Positions 26,108 through 35,081 of a stretch of 64,000 bases of DNA are shown here, in pieces. Position numbers and translations under genes: made by a program. This stretch comes from Streptomyces solicavernae. GTDB lineage: Bacteria > Actinomycetota > Actinomycetes > Streptomycetales > Streptomycetaceae. The notes beneath the pieces are model-generated. The model searched no databases, was not told where the DNA came from, and saw only the letters and a program-made list of their open reading frames with translations. How positions within the stretch are numbered: the first letter of the stretch is position 1; every line of letters begins with the position of its first letter. The DNA lies in assembly GCF_029968095.1 (NCBI RefSeq), contig NZ_JASCIR010000020.1, positions 59,064 through 123,063 on the forward strand, in the 5' to 3' direction.

Positions 26108-26755
26108 TCAGGCTCGGATCCGCCGCCCCTTGGCGTCCAGGTCCGGCACGACGATCAGCATCCCGACCGAGATCAGGTCCGGGTCCGCCCCCACCCCTTT
26201 CCGGTTCGCCTTGTACAGCGCCTGCCAGCCCCCCTTGACGTGGTAGCGGCGCGCGATCCCGCTGAGGGTGTCCCCGGGGGCGACCTCGTGGATGCGCTGG
26301 TCGAAGCGGAGGCCCTTCGAGCACTCCGGCCACGCCCCGGGGCCCTGGCTGACGAGGACCTTCTCCGCGACCTTGACCTGCTCCTCTGGCGTGGCGAGGT
26401 CCGCGCGCGGGGCGTATTTGAGGCCGCCGTGCTCCCTCCACGTCGGCTGGTGGAACTGCAGCCCGCCGTAGAAGCCGTTCCCGGTGTTGGCGTCCCAGCG
26501 GCCGCTGCTCTCGCACTCGGCCAGACAGGTCCAAGGGGACTTGCCCGGACCGCACTTGCGCGGCTTCTTCACGGCCGGCCCGCCCACGGCCCCCGCCCCG
26601 GGAGCCCCGGCGGTACCTTCGCGTACAGGGTCTCCGACGGGATCACGTACCGGGTCGCCCGCCGGGGGCGAGGGCTCCGCGGCGGTGGCGGTCAGCGGCA
26701 CGCACGCGAGGAGAGCTGCGGCGAGGGCGACGAACCAGACACGAGTGTGCGACAT
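26108..26755 (-). CDS. Resuscitation-promoting-factor-like muralytic enzyme with LysM
   Basis: 215 aa. Signal peptide ending TATAAE; Pro/Gly/Asp linker (PVRDPVGDPVRE); Rpf domain with SPWTCLAECESSGRW (catalytic Glu in CESSG), NGFYGGLQFHQPTW and the two Cys of the lysozyme-like fold; then a LysM domain (EVAPGDTLSGIARRYHV) to the C-terminus. Secreted and bound to peptidoglycan, it cleaves the glycan and aids spore germination or growth restart. ATG at 26755; the Shine-Dalgarno is weak. Convergent with livF. Confidence 0.9.
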   Translation of the reverse strand: MSHTRVWFVALAAALLACVPLTATAAEPSPPAGDPVRDPVGDPVREGTAGAPGAGAVGGPAVKKPRKCGPGKSPWTCLAECESSGRWDANTGNGFYGGLQFHQPTWREHGGLKYAPRADLATPEEQVKVAEKVLVSQGPGAWPECSKGLRFDQRIHEVAPGDTLSGIARRYHVKGGWQALYKANRKGVGADPDLISVGMLIVVPDLDAKGRRIRA

Positions 26756-26829
26756 CGCGTCAGCTAAGCAACCGGCGTACGGACCACCCGGCCGCCGCGC
26801 CCCGCCGCCCCGGACCCCACCCGGTCGGG

Positions 26830-26876
26830 CGGCGTCCGGGCGGGCGGCGTCCGGGCGGTGGGCGTCCGGGCGGTGG
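26830..26876. repeat. 15-bp tandem repeat upstream of rpf
   Basis: About three copies of GGCGTCCGGGCGG(T/G)G in the leader side of rpf. Confidence 0.7.
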
Positions 26877-26926
26877 GCGGAACACCGGTGGATCCTCAAG
26901 TGCGGAACACCGGTGGATCCTCAAGT
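26877..26926. repeat. Perfect 25-bp tandem duplication containing CACCGGTG
   Basis: Two identical 25-bp units at 26877..26901 and 26902..26926, starting GCGGAACACCGGTGGATCCT. Each contains the palindromes CACCGGTG and GGATCC. Confidence 0.85.
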
Positions 26927-27060
26927 TCCGCTGCGATGGCCTGATTCCGTACGGCGTCCAGCGTGACTTGCCCGCGGGGCCGCCGTTGAACTCTTCATGG
27001 GCCGGGCGCTGTTCCGGCCGTCCACGCATCGAACGACGTACCGAACTCCTAGGAGCACCC

Positions 27061-27885
27061 GTGCCGCGCATGCTCGACGTCAGCGACGACGTACGCGCCG
27101 AGATCGGCGACGAAGAGGCCGACCGGCTGCTCGCCGGCGACAACTCCCCGGGCAGCTACGACTGCACCTCCTGCCGCACGCCCGGCGACTCGGCGCAGGA
27201 ACGCACCAGCACCGTGCTGTTCATCGGGGACGAGACCGCGGTCCTGGCCTTCGCCCACGCCACCTGCCTGCCTTCCCAGGTGGTCAAGGTCGCGGAGGAG
27301 CAGCTGCAGGGCGCCGTGCGTTCCATCACCGGCGAGAGCGGCGCCGCGGGCGGGGTCCCGGCGGCCGCCGCGGCGCAGGCCGCAGCCACGGCGTCCACCC
27401 CCGGGGCCCAGCCGCAGCCCGCCGTCCTCGGCGTCACCAGCGGGCTCGTCCTGCTCGCCGAAGAGCTCTACCCCGCCCTCGTCGTGGAGCCCACCGGCCC
27501 CATCGCGCGCCCCGGCACCACGGGCGGGAGCGACGAGTTCCTGGCGCTCCTGAGCGAGCAGGGCTTTACGCCCCTCGGCCAGGTCCACGAGGTCCCGGCG
27601 GTGCTGCCGGGCTGGTCCGTGCTGCTCGCCGCCGGGCAGCTGCACGCCGTGCTGCAGCCGGGCACCGGCGGTTCGCCCGTCGCCTGGTGGCAGGCGCACC
27701 AGCCGCTGCAGGTCACCGACGGCTGGCGCACCGCCGCGTCGAAGCTCGGCCAGGTCCTGGTCTTCGCGGCCCCGGTCGGCACAATCGGCCGCCAGCCGCG
27801 CGAGGACCTGCTGCGCGACGCCCTCGACAAGGCCGCCGCGAACGGCCGGCTCGTCGCGGCCACGATGCCGCTCGCGGGCACCTGA
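27061..27885 (+). CDS. Conserved actinomycete protein of unknown function
   Basis: 274 aa, not recognised. GTG at 27061 with AGGAG 5 nt upstream. No signal peptide or membrane helix. An early YDCTSCRTPGD contains a C-x2-C pair, then an Ala/Pro linker (AAAAAQAAATASTPGAQPQP, about 100-120), and a second domain (EELYPALVVEPTGPIARP...) with W-rich SPVAWWQAHQPLQVTDGW. The two-domain layout with an isolated C-x2-C hints at a metal or redox site, but function is open. A small gene follows downstream. Confidence 0.75.
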   Translation: MPRMLDVSDDVRAEIGDEEADRLLAGDNSPGSYDCTSCRTPGDSAQERTSTVLFIGDETAVLAFAHATCLPSQVVKVAEEQLQGAVRSITGESGAAGGVPAAAAAQAAATASTPGAQPQPAVLGVTSGLVLLAEELYPALVVEPTGPIARPGTTGGSDEFLALLSEQGFTPLGQVHEVPAVLPGWSVLLAAGQLHAVLQPGTGGSPVAWWQAHQPLQVTDGWRTAASKLGQVLVFAAPVGTIGRQPREDLLRDALDKAAANGRLVAATMPLAGT

Positions 27886-27979
27886 ACCGGACCGCGCGCA
27901 ACCCGCTCCGCCCGGGGGCCCGTCGGATCGCTGTGCTCCGCACCGCATCCGATCGGGCCCCCGGGTCGTTGGCCCTTAC

Positions 27980-28306
27980 GTGCCGCCATACGACCCCTCC
28001 CACCACCAGATTCCTCCGATGCGTCCGGCCCGTGACACCGGCACGGACCGCTCGGCCACGCCGATCTACGACGCGCTCTACTCGGAGTGGCGCCGGTCCT
28101 TCCGGGCCTTGCCGGGAGACCGCAGTGGTGAGGAGGATCTGCGGTTCCGGGGCTTCGCCGCCGGCTCCGGGTACCCCGGCGGCGGCTCCGCGCACACCGG
28201 GTACACGCCGCCCGGCTTCTGGTTCGCCGAGCCCCCGCAGCGCCCGGCCGGCGACCGCGACCGGCCGCGGCCCGCTCTCCCGCCGGCCCGGCGCCGGGAG
28301 AGCTGA
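27980..28306 (+). CDS. Small conserved Streptomyces protein
   Basis: 108 aa, unknown. Conserved-looking core TPIYDALYSEWRRSFRALPGDR, then Gly/Tyr/Pro-rich tail ending in Arg. GTG start at 27980; an ATG at 28019 is an alternative. Probably soluble. It ends before a hairpin shared with der. Confidence 0.65.
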   Translation: MPPYDPSHHQIPPMRPARDTGTDRSATPIYDALYSEWRRSFRALPGDRSGEEDLRFRGFAAGSGYPGGGSAHTGYTPPGFWFAEPPQRPAGDRDRPRPALPPARRRES

Positions 28307-28350
28307 CCCGGTACCCGGGCCGGGCCCGTACCCGGAAAGCCCCTCACCGA

Positions 28351-28412
28351 CAGCAGCGTGCGCCGCACGCCACCGGGAGAACCGGTGCCGTACGGCGCAC
28401 GCTTCGCTGCTG
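28351..28412. terminator. Bidirectional terminator downstream of der
   Basis: Arms AGCAGC-GTGCGCCG and CGGCGCACGC-ttc-GCTGCT around an inner ACCGG/CCGGT hairpin, between convergent genes. Confidence 0.65.
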
Positions 28413-28432
28413 CTGCGGCTGCCGGCCGCGGG

Positions 28433-29908
28433 CTACTTCTTGCGGCCGCGCTTCTCGCGGACGCGGACCGAGATATGGATCGGCGTGCCCTCGAAGCCGA
28501 ACTCCTCGCGCAGGCGGCGCTCGACGTACCGCCGGTAGCCGTGCTCGATGAAGCCGGAGGCGAAGAGCACGAAGCGCGGCGGCTTGGTGCCCGCCTGGGT
28601 GCCGAAGAGGATGCGGGGCTGCTTGCCGCCGCGGATCGGGTGCGGGTGCGCGGAGACCAGCTCGCCGAGGAAGGCGTTCAGGCGGCCGGTCGGCACGCGC
28701 GTCTCCCAGCCGTCCAGGGCCGTCTCGATCGCCGGGACCAGCTTCTCCATGTGCCGGCCGGTGCGCGCCGAGACGTTGACCCGCGGCGCCCAGGCGACCT
28801 GGCCGAGCTCGGTCTCGATCTCCCGCTCCAGGTAGTAGCGGCGCTCCTCGTCGAGGGTGTCCCACTTGTTGTACGCGACGACGACGGCACGGCCCGCCTC
28901 GACGGCCATGGTGACGATGCGCTGGTCCTGGATGGAGATGGACTCGCTGGCGTCGATCAGGATGACCGCGACCTCGGCCTTCTCGACCGCGGCGGCGGTG
29001 CGGAGCGAGGCGTAGTAGTCGGCGCCCTGCTGGAGGTGGACGCGCTTGCGGATGCCCGCGGTGTCCACGAACTTCCAGGTGACGCCGCCGAGTTCGATGA
29101 GCTCGTCGACCGGGTCACGGGTGGTGCCCGCCAGTTCGTTGACGACGACGCGCTCCTCCTTCGCGACCTTGTTGAGGAGGGACGACTTGCCGACGTTCGG
29201 GCGGCCGATCAGGGCGATGCGGCGCGGTCCGCCGATGCCGGCGCCGCCGAAGGTCTGCATCGGCGCCTCGGGCAGCGCCTCCAGGACGGCGTCCAGCATG
29301 TCGCCGGTGCCGCGGCCGTGCAGCGAGGAGACCGGGTGCGGTTCGCCGATGCCGAGGCCCCACAGCGCCGTCGCGTCGGCCTCGCCGCTCGGGCCGTCGA
29401 CCTTGTTGGCGCAGAGCACCACCGGCTTCTTGGCCTTGCGCAGCAGGCGTACGACCGCTTCGTCGGTGTCGGTGACGCCGACCGTGGAGTCGACCACGAA
29501 GACCACGGCGTCGGCGGTCTCGATGGCGTACTCGGCCTGGGCGGCGACGGAGGCGTCGATGCCGAGGACGTCCTGCTCCCAGCCGCCGGTGTCGACGACC
29601 TTGAAGCGACGCCCTGCCCACTCGGCCTCGTAGGTCACGCGGTCGCGGGTGACGCCCGGCTTGTCCTCGACGACCGCCTCGCGGCGGCCGATGATGCGGT
29701 TCACCAGCGTCGACTTGCCGACATTGGGGCGGCCTACGACGGCGAGCACGGGCAGCGGGCCGTGGCCCGCCTCCTCGATGGCGCCCTCGACGTCCTCAAG
29801 GTCGAAGCCCTCTTCCGCGGCGAGCTCCATGAACTCCGCGTACTCGGCGTCGCCAAGCGCTCCGTGGTCGTGCTCGTCCGAGCCGCCGGAGTGGTTCTGC
29901 TCGTTCAT
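28433..29908 (-). CDS. der: Ribosome-assembly GTPase Der (EngA)
   Basis: 491 aa. Acidic N-terminal extension (to about 50), then two tandem Era-like G domains, each with GRPNVGKS (about 60 and 230), DTxG (DTGGWEQD, DTAGIRKR) and N/T-KxD (NKVDG, NKWDT), and a C-terminal KH-like domain. Der helps 50S subunit assembly; the double G domain is diagnostic. ATG at 29908 is preceded by GAGGT; an in-frame ATG at 29935 is possible. Last gene of the aroH-tyrA-cmk-plsC-der run. Confidence 0.97.
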   Translation of the reverse strand: MNEQNHSGGSDEHDHGALGDAEYAEFMELAAEEGFDLEDVEGAIEEAGHGPLPVLAVVGRPNVGKSTLVNRIIGRREAVVEDKPGVTRDRVTYEAEWAGRRFKVVDTGGWEQDVLGIDASVAAQAEYAIETADAVVFVVDSTVGVTDTDEAVVRLLRKAKKPVVLCANKVDGPSGEADATALWGLGIGEPHPVSSLHGRGTGDMLDAVLEALPEAPMQTFGGAGIGGPRRIALIGRPNVGKSSLLNKVAKEERVVVNELAGTTRDPVDELIELGGVTWKFVDTAGIRKRVHLQQGADYYASLRTAAAVEKAEVAVILIDASESISIQDQRIVTMAVEAGRAVVVAYNKWDTLDEERRYYLEREIETELGQVAWAPRVNVSARTGRHMEKLVPAIETALDGWETRVPTGRLNAFLGELVSAHPHPIRGGKQPRILFGTQAGTKPPRFVLFASGFIEHGYRRYVERRLREEFGFEGTPIHISVRVREKRGRKK

Positions 29909-29976
29909 GAAGTCCGTACCTCTGTCATCAGTCATCGATGGACCGCAACTCCGCGGTCCACTACTCAAAGTCTCGC

Positions 29977-30630
29977 TCAGCGCCCGGTCAGGCGCCTGGC
30001 GTTCTCCAGGTGGCCGGTCAGCCGCTCCTGGATGCGCACGGTCGCTTCGTCGAGCGCCGTGCGCGTACGCCGCCCCGTCCCGTCGCCCGCTTCGAAGGCG
30101 TCCCCGAAGACGACGTCCACGCGGCTGCGCAGCGGGGGCAGTCCCCGTATCAACCGTCCCTGCCGCTCCCCGCTTCCCAGGACCGCGACCGGCACGATCG
30201 GGGCCCCGCTGCGCACCGCGAAGTACGCGAGGCCCGCGCGAAGCGACGCGAAGTCGCCCTCGCCACGGGTGCCTTCGGGGAAGATGCCGAGCACGCCGCC
30301 CTCCGCGAGGACGTCGAGCGCACCGGTGATCGCCGTGCGGTCGGTGGTCGAACGGTCCACCTTCAGCTGTCCGATGCCGCGCAGGAACGGGTCGAGCGGA
30401 CCGACGAACGCCTCCTTCTTGATGAGGAAGTGCACCGGCCGGGGCGCCGTCCCCATCAGCATCGGGCCGTCGAGGTTGTGCGCGTGGTTCACGGCCAGAA
30501 TGACCGGACCGCTCGCGGGCACCCGCCAGGCGCCCAGGACGCGCGGCTTCCACAGCCCGTACATCAGGCCGACGCCGATCTTCCTGCCGACCTCCGCGCC
30601 CTGTTCCGAGGGCGGGACCGATGCGGTCAC
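29977..30630 (-). CDS. 1-acyl-glycerol-3-phosphate acyltransferase (PlsC-like)
   Basis: 217 aa. NH-x4-D motif in VNHAHNLD (~45), substrate motif FPEGTRGEG (~115) and VPVAVLGSG; a single N-terminal hydrophobic segment suggests peripheral membrane binding. Adds an acyl chain to lysophosphatidate in phospholipid synthesis. The GTG at 30630 overlaps the cmk stop (GTGA). Confidence 0.9.
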   Translation of the reverse strand: MTASVPPSEQGAEVGRKIGVGLMYGLWKPRVLGAWRVPASGPVILAVNHAHNLDGPMLMGTAPRPVHFLIKKEAFVGPLDPFLRGIGQLKVDRSTTDRTAITGALDVLAEGGVLGIFPEGTRGEGDFASLRAGLAYFAVRSGAPIVPVAVLGSGERQGRLIRGLPPLRSRVDVVFGDAFEAGDGTGRRTRTALDEATVRIQERLTGHLENARRLTGR

Positions 30631-31322
30631 GCGGCGGCCCGCTTCTCCTCGACCAGGGTCACGACGCACTCGATGACCTGCTGCAGGGTGAGCTCGGTGG
30701 TGTCGACCTCGACCGCGTCCCCGGCCTTGGCGAGCGGGGACGTCTTCCGGCCGGAGTCGGCGGCGTCCCGCTTGATCAGGGCTTCCCTGGTCGCGTTGAC
30801 GTCGGCGCCCTTGAGCTCGCCGCTGCGGCGGGCGGCGCGGGCCTCCGGCGAGGCGGTGAGGAAGATCTTCAGGTCGGCGTCGGGCAGCACCGTCGTACCG
30901 ATGTCACGGCCCTCGACCACGATGCCGACCTCGGCGCCGCGGGCGATGGAGCGCTGCAGCTCGGTGATGCGGCTGCGCACCTCGGGGACGGCGCTGACGG
31001 CGCTGACCTTGGAGGTGACCTCCTGGGTGCGGATCGGGGCGGCCACGTCCGTGCCGTCGACCGTGATGGTCGGCCCGGACGGGTCGGTGCCGGAGACGAT
31101 GTCCGGCTTCTCCGCGGCGGCGGCGATCGCGGCGGGGTCGGCGATGTCGATGCCGTTGTTCACCATCCACCAGGTGATCGCCCGGTACTGCGCGCCGGTG
31201 TCCAGGTAGCTGAGGCCGAGCTGCGCGGCGACGGCCTTGGAGGTGCTCGACTTGCCCGTGCCGGAGGGGCCGTCGATGGCGACGATCACTGCTGCCGGGG
31301 CGGCGTTTGCGGCGGTTTCCAC
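30627..31322 (-). CDS. cmk: Cytidylate kinase
   Basis: 231 aa. P-loop IDGPSGTGKSS (~16-26), YLDTGAQYRAITW, and the CMP-binding and LID segments VVEGRDIGTTVLPDA and RRSGELKG. Phosphorylates CMP/dCMP. GTG start at 31322. Followed, with overlap, by plsC; preceded by a 215-bp gap with a GGGGCAAGGGGT repeat after tyrA. Confidence 0.97.
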   Translation of the reverse strand: METAANAAPAAVIVAIDGPSGTGKSSTSKAVAAQLGLSYLDTGAQYRAITWWMVNNGIDIADPAAIAAAAEKPDIVSGTDPSGPTITVDGTDVAAPIRTQEVTSKVSAVSAVPEVRSRITELQRSIARGAEVGIVVEGRDIGTTVLPDADLKIFLTASPEARAARRSGELKGADVNATREALIKRDAADSGRKTSPLAKAGDAVEVDTTELTLQQVIECVVTLVEEKRAAA

Positions 31323-31349
31323 GGGGGACGGACACCTTTCTCAGGGCAC

Positions 31350-31392
31350 GGGGCAGGGGGTGGGGCAAGGGGTGGGGCAAGGGGTGGGCGCG
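31350..31392. repeat. 12-bp G-rich tandem repeat between tyrA and cmk
   Basis: About three GGGGCAAGGGGT units lie 30-70 nt upstream of the cmk start, in its leader or promoter. Confidence 0.7.
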
Positions 31393-31537
31393 AGAAACGC
31401 CCCGGACAAGGTTACTGGCTCGGGGCGTGACTCTTCACGGGGCTGTGGACAACCCGGGAAACGGCAGGTGGCGGGGTCTTCGCGACCCCCGCCGAACCGG
31501 GCGGTCGCTGCCGGACCGGCCCCGCCGCAGCGGGCGC

Positions 31538-32623
31538 CTACTGCCGGATGGACCAGCCCCGCTCCCGCAGCGCCGCCGTGAGCACGGGGGCCGCGTTCGG
31601 CTCGACCGTCAGTTGGATCAGGCCCGCCTGGCGGCCGGTGGCGTGCTCGATGCGGACGTCCTCGATGTTGACCCCGGCCGCGCCCGCGTCCGCGAAGATC
31701 CGCGCGAGCTGGCCCGGCTGGTCGTCGATGAGCACGGTGACGATCTCGTACGAGACGGGGGCCGAGCCGTGCTTGCCGGGCACCCGGACCTGCCCGGCGT
31801 TGCCCCGGCGCAGCACACGCTCGACGCCCTGGGCGCCGTCGGTGCGCTTCTCCGCGTCCGCGGACTGCAGGGCGCGCAGCGCCCGCACCGTCTCGTCCAG
31901 GTCGCCGGAGACCTCGGCGAGCAGGTCGGCGACGGGGCCCGGGTTGGCGGACAGGATGTCGATCCACATGCGCGGGTCGGAGGCCGCGATCCGCGTCACG
32001 TCCCGGATGCCCTGGCCGCACAGCCGTACGGCGGTCTCCTCGGCGTGCTCCAGGCGGGCGGCGACCATGCTGGAGACCAGGTGCGGCATGTGCGAGACGA
32101 GGGCGACGGCGCGGTCGTGGGCGTCGGCGTCCATCACGACCGGGACGGCCCGGCACAGCGAGATCAGTTCGAGGGCGAGGTTCAGCACCTCCAGGTCGGA
32201 GTCCCGCGTCGGCGTCAGCACCCAGGGCCGGCCCTCGAAGAGGTCGGCGGTGGCGGCGAGCGGACCGGAGCGCTCCCGGCCGGACATGGGGTGCGTGCCG
32301 ATGTACGCCGTCAGGTCGAGGCCCAGCTCCTCCAGCTCGCGGCGTGGCCCGCCCTTGACGCTGGCCACGTCGATGTACCCGCGCGCGGCGCCGCGGCCCA
32401 TCAGCTCGGCGAGGGTGCTCGCCACGTGCGCGGGCGGCACGGCGACCACGGCGAGGTCGACCTGGCCTTCGGGCGCGCTGTCGGTGCCGGCGCCGAGGGC
32501 CGCGGCGGTGCGGGCCTGCTCGGGGTCGTGGTCGGCGAGGTGCACGGTCACACCGCGGCTCGACAGGGCGAGGGCGACGGAGGTGCCGATCAGGCCGGTT
32601 CCGATGACGGCGGCTGTTCTCAC
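31538..32623 (-). CDS. tyrA: Prephenate dehydrogenase with ACT domain
   Basis: 361 aa. Rossmann GTGLIGTSVALAL at the N-terminus, VAVPPAHVA, the substrate segment IGTHPMSGRERSG (~110) and a helical dimerisation domain with HMPHLVSSM. The last ~75 residues (YEIVTVLIDDQPGQLARIFADAGAAGVNIEDV) form an ACT domain, so feedback by tyrosine is likely. Makes 4-hydroxyphenylpyruvate. GTG overlaps the aroH stop (GTGA). Confidence 0.95.
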   Translation of the reverse strand: MRTAAVIGTGLIGTSVALALSSRGVTVHLADHDPEQARTAAALGAGTDSAPEGQVDLAVVAVPPAHVASTLAELMGRGAARGYIDVASVKGGPRRELEELGLDLTAYIGTHPMSGRERSGPLAATADLFEGRPWVLTPTRDSDLEVLNLALELISLCRAVPVVMDADAHDRAVALVSHMPHLVSSMVAARLEHAEETAVRLCGQGIRDVTRIAASDPRMWIDILSANPGPVADLLAEVSGDLDETVRALRALQSADAEKRTDGAQGVERVLRRGNAGQVRVPGKHGSAPVSYEIVTVLIDDQPGQLARIFADAGAAGVNIEDVRIEHATGRQAGLIQLTVEPNAAPVLTAALRERGWSIRQ

Positions 32624-32982
32624 TGGGCGATGTCCTTGCGCAGGGCGGCGGCGGCCCCGAGGTAGACGTGCGCCACCTCGGACCGGGGCCGGTCGGACTC
32701 GATGTGCGCGAGGAGGCGTACGACGCGGGGCATGGCGCCCGCGATGTCGAGCTCCTGGGCGCAGATGAGGGGTACGTCGGTGATGCCGAGGTTGCGGGCG
32801 GCGGCCGCCGGGAAGTCGCTGTGCAGGTCGGGGGTGGCCGTGAACCAGACGCTGATCAGGTCGTCCTGCGTCAGCCCGTTGCGCGCAAGGACCTCGGTGA
32901 GCAGCGCGCCGACCTGCTCGTCCATGTGCCGGGCGTCGTCCCGCTCCAGTTGGACGGCGCCCCGGACCGCTCGTACCGCCAC
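32620..32982 (-). CDS. aroH: Monofunctional AroH-type chorismate mutase
   Basis: 120 aa, the AroH length. AVRAVRGAVQLERD at the start (active-site Arg), TPDLHSDFPAAAAR in the middle, PLICAQELDI and a terminal VAHVYLGAAAALR. Converts chorismate to prephenate, which the coupled TyrA uses next. GTG at 32982 with GGAG 7 nt upstream. Confidence 0.94.
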   Translation of the reverse strand: MAVRAVRGAVQLERDDARHMDEQVGALLTEVLARNGLTQDDLISVWFTATPDLHSDFPAAAARNLGITDVPLICAQELDIAGAMPRVVRLLAHIESDRPRSEVAHVYLGAAAALRKDIAQ

Positions 32983-33335
32983 GCTGCTGCTCCTTGCCTG
33001 CTGGACCTGTCGGAACCTGTACGGGTCAGCCTGTCGGACCTGTACGGGCCAAGGGTAGTCAGCCGCTCGGACACCCACGCGCGGCGCCCGTCAGCCGAGA
33101 CGGCTGGTTGTCGCTGCCGACCCGGACGGTTCCCCTGTCACCCGCGGCGGGCCGCCCGGACGGTTCCCCTTTCACCGGTTCCGGCGCTGCGGGCCAACCC
33201 CGCGCCCCGACACCGTCGCGAACAGCAGCGGGTCCGGCTGCCCGGCAAGACCGGCCCGAGGTCGAGCCCCGGAAGCCCGGCCTCCGCAAGCCCGGCCACC
33301 GCAGCCCCTGACTCCTCAAACCCCTGCCGAAGCGC
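32983..33335. other. Intergenic region upstream of aroH
   Basis: 353 bp without a supported gene. Two direct copies of CCTGTCGGA(A)CCTGTACGGG at 33006..33049 lie just upstream of aroH, and CCCGGACGGTTCCCCT is repeated near 33120 and 33157. Confidence 0.55.
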
Positions 33336-34355
33336 TCACGCGTCCCACCCCCGCCCGAGGGCAACCAGCTCATCCCGGTGCTCGACCCGGTCCACCCACT
33401 CCGCCGGCCAGGCGTCCGCGCCGAGGTGGGCGCCGGCGAAGGCCCCGGCGAGGCAGGCGAGGGAGTCCGAGTCACCGGAGGTGCAGGCGGCCCTGCGCAG
33501 CGCGGTGACGGGCTCGTCGGGGAAGAGCAGGAAGCACAACAGGCCGGTGGCGAGGGCCTCTTCGGCGATCCAGCCCTGCCCGGTGGCCAGGCACGGGTCC
33601 AGCTCCGGGTTGGCGTCCGCGACGGCCGCGGCGAGCCGTTCGAGCACCGCCAGGCACTCGTCCCAGCCGCGCGCCACGAAGTGCTCGGCGCTCGGGTCCT
33701 GCGAGCGGGTCCACAGGTCGCCGAGCCAGTCCTCGCGGTACGTGGTGCGGTGCTCCAGGGCGTACGAGCGCAGCCTGCCGACCAGGCCGACGGGGTCGAC
33801 GCCCTCGGCGAGCAGCCGTACCGCGTACGAGGTGAGGTCGCCGGCGGCGAGCGCGGTGGGGTGGCCGTGGGTGAGCGCGGACTGGAGCTGCGAGGCACCG
33901 GCCCGTACGGAGTCGTCGAGTCCCGGGAGCAGGCCGAGCGGGGCGACGCGCATGATGGCGCCGCAGCCCTTGGAGTGCATCTGGCTGGCGTCCCGCCAGT
34001 CGCGGGTCTCGTCGGCGAGGAGTTCGCAGGCGCGGATGCAGGTGGCGCCGGGGGCGCGGTTGTTGTCGGGCGACACATTCCAGGCGACGTACTCCTGCCG
34101 CACCAGGTGCGCGAACCGCTCGGGCCCGCACACGCCGCGCTCGGAGGCCCGCCGCAGGGCGCGGGCGAGAGCGAGCGTCATCTGGGTGTCGTCGGTGATG
34201 TACGCCTGCCGCGGCAGCTCCAGCTGCCGCCAGGGCCCGAACTTGGCGAGGATCTGCGGTACGTCGTTGAACTCGGTCGGGAAGCCGAGCGCGTCCCCGA
34301 GGGCAAGGCCGAGGAGCGATCCGGTGGCGGCGCGCTTGGTGGGAGTGGTCGTCAT
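33336..34355 (-). CDS. ADP-ribosylglycohydrolase (DraG-like)
   Basis: 339 aa. Metal/ADP-ribose motifs are visible: GLALGDALGFPTEF near the start, ITDDTQMTLA (~55), SKGCGAIMRVAPLG (~140), and CTSGDSDSLACLAGAF near the C-terminus. These match the two-metal DraG/ARH fold that removes ADP-ribose from proteins or small molecules. The ATG shares one base with the stop of the NrtR-like gene (TGATG), so both are co-translated and the pair likely acts in NAD/ADP-ribose turnover. Confidence 0.92.
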   Translation of the reverse strand: MTTTPTKRAATGSLLGLALGDALGFPTEFNDVPQILAKFGPWRQLELPRQAYITDDTQMTLALARALRRASERGVCGPERFAHLVRQEYVAWNVSPDNNRAPGATCIRACELLADETRDWRDASQMHSKGCGAIMRVAPLGLLPGLDDSVRAGASQLQSALTHGHPTALAAGDLTSYAVRLLAEGVDPVGLVGRLRSYALEHRTTYREDWLGDLWTRSQDPSAEHFVARGWDECLAVLERLAAAVADANPELDPCLATGQGWIAEEALATGLLCFLLFPDEPVTALRRAACTSGDSDSLACLAGAFAGAHLGADAWPAEWVDRVEHRDELVALGRGWDA

Positions 34356-35077
34356 CAGGGTCGTCCTTCCGGTCGCAGCAGCGGTGGGTGCAGGGCGGCG
34401 GCGTCGCCCGCGCGGTACAGGGCGGCGGGCTTGCCGCGCCCGCCGGTCAGCCGGGCAGCCCCGGGCACGGCCTCGACGAGTCCGGGCGTGGCGAGCACCT
34501 TGCGCCGGAAGTTCGCGGGGTCCAACTCGGCGCCCCACACGGCCTGGTAGACCTGCCGCAGCTCGCCGAGCGTGAACTCGGGCGGGCAGAAGGCGGTGGC
34601 GAGGCCGGTGTACTCCAGCTTGGCGCCGACGCGTTCGTGGGCGTCGGCGAGGATCCGGTCGTGGTCGAAGGCGAGCGGCGCGTACGACGGCCGGTGTTCG
34701 CCGTACGGCAGCCAGTCGGCCCGGGCCGCGTCGCTGCCCGCCTGTGCCTCGGGCGCGTCCGGGACGAGCGCGGTGAAGGCGACGGAGACGATGCGCATGC
34801 GCGGGTCGCGGTCCGGTTCGCTGTAGGTGCGCAGCTGCTCCAGGTGCAGCCCGGCGACGTCCGCGAGACCGGTCTCCTCGGCGAGCTCGCGCCGGGCCGC
34901 GGCCTCGGCGGCCTCGTCGGGCCGCACGAACCCGCCGGGCAGCGCCCTGCGGCCCGCGTACGGCTGCTCGCCGCGCTCGACGAGGAGTACGTGCAGGCGG
35001 CCTTCGCGGATGGTGAAGACGGCCAGGTCGACGGTGACGGCGAACGGCTCGTAGGCGTACTTGTCATAGCCCTGCAT
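34355..35077 (-). CDS. nrtR: NrtR-like Nudix/winged-helix regulator
   Basis: 240 aa. N-terminal Nudix domain (ALPGGFVRPDEAAEAAARRELAEETG; Nudix box close to consensus but starting GGFV) followed by a ~90-residue winged-helix domain (FCPPEFTLGELRQVYQAVWG...FRRKVLATPGLV) and GGRGKPAALY. This order is that of NrtR repressors, which sense ADP-ribose and control NAD genes. Transcribed with a DraG-like gene. A long inverted repeat begins 5 nt upstream of the ATG and also carries the GGGGGTGG Shine-Dalgarno. Confidence 0.85.
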   Translation of the reverse strand: MQGYDKYAYEPFAVTVDLAVFTIREGRLHVLLVERGEQPYAGRRALPGGFVRPDEAAEAAARRELAEETGLADVAGLHLEQLRTYSEPDRDPRMRIVSVAFTALVPDAPEAQAGSDAARADWLPYGEHRPSYAPLAFDHDRILADAHERVGAKLEYTGLATAFCPPEFTLGELRQVYQAVWGAELDPANFRRKVLATPGLVEAVPGAARLTGGRGKPAALYRAGDAAALHPPLLRPEGRP

Positions 35078-35081
35078 GCAG

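Larger units (their letters stand above)
26756..27060. other. Divergent intergenic region with tandem repeats
   Basis: 305 bp between rpf and an unknown gene. Holds a 15-bp repeat and a 25-bp duplication (listed separately). No promoter boxes were assigned; no gene seen. Confidence 0.5.

Noticed and set aside
23991..26555. Long minus-strand frame opposite livG/livF
   Set aside because: Low-complexity Arg/Ala/Pro shadow; the plus frame has complete ABC motifs.
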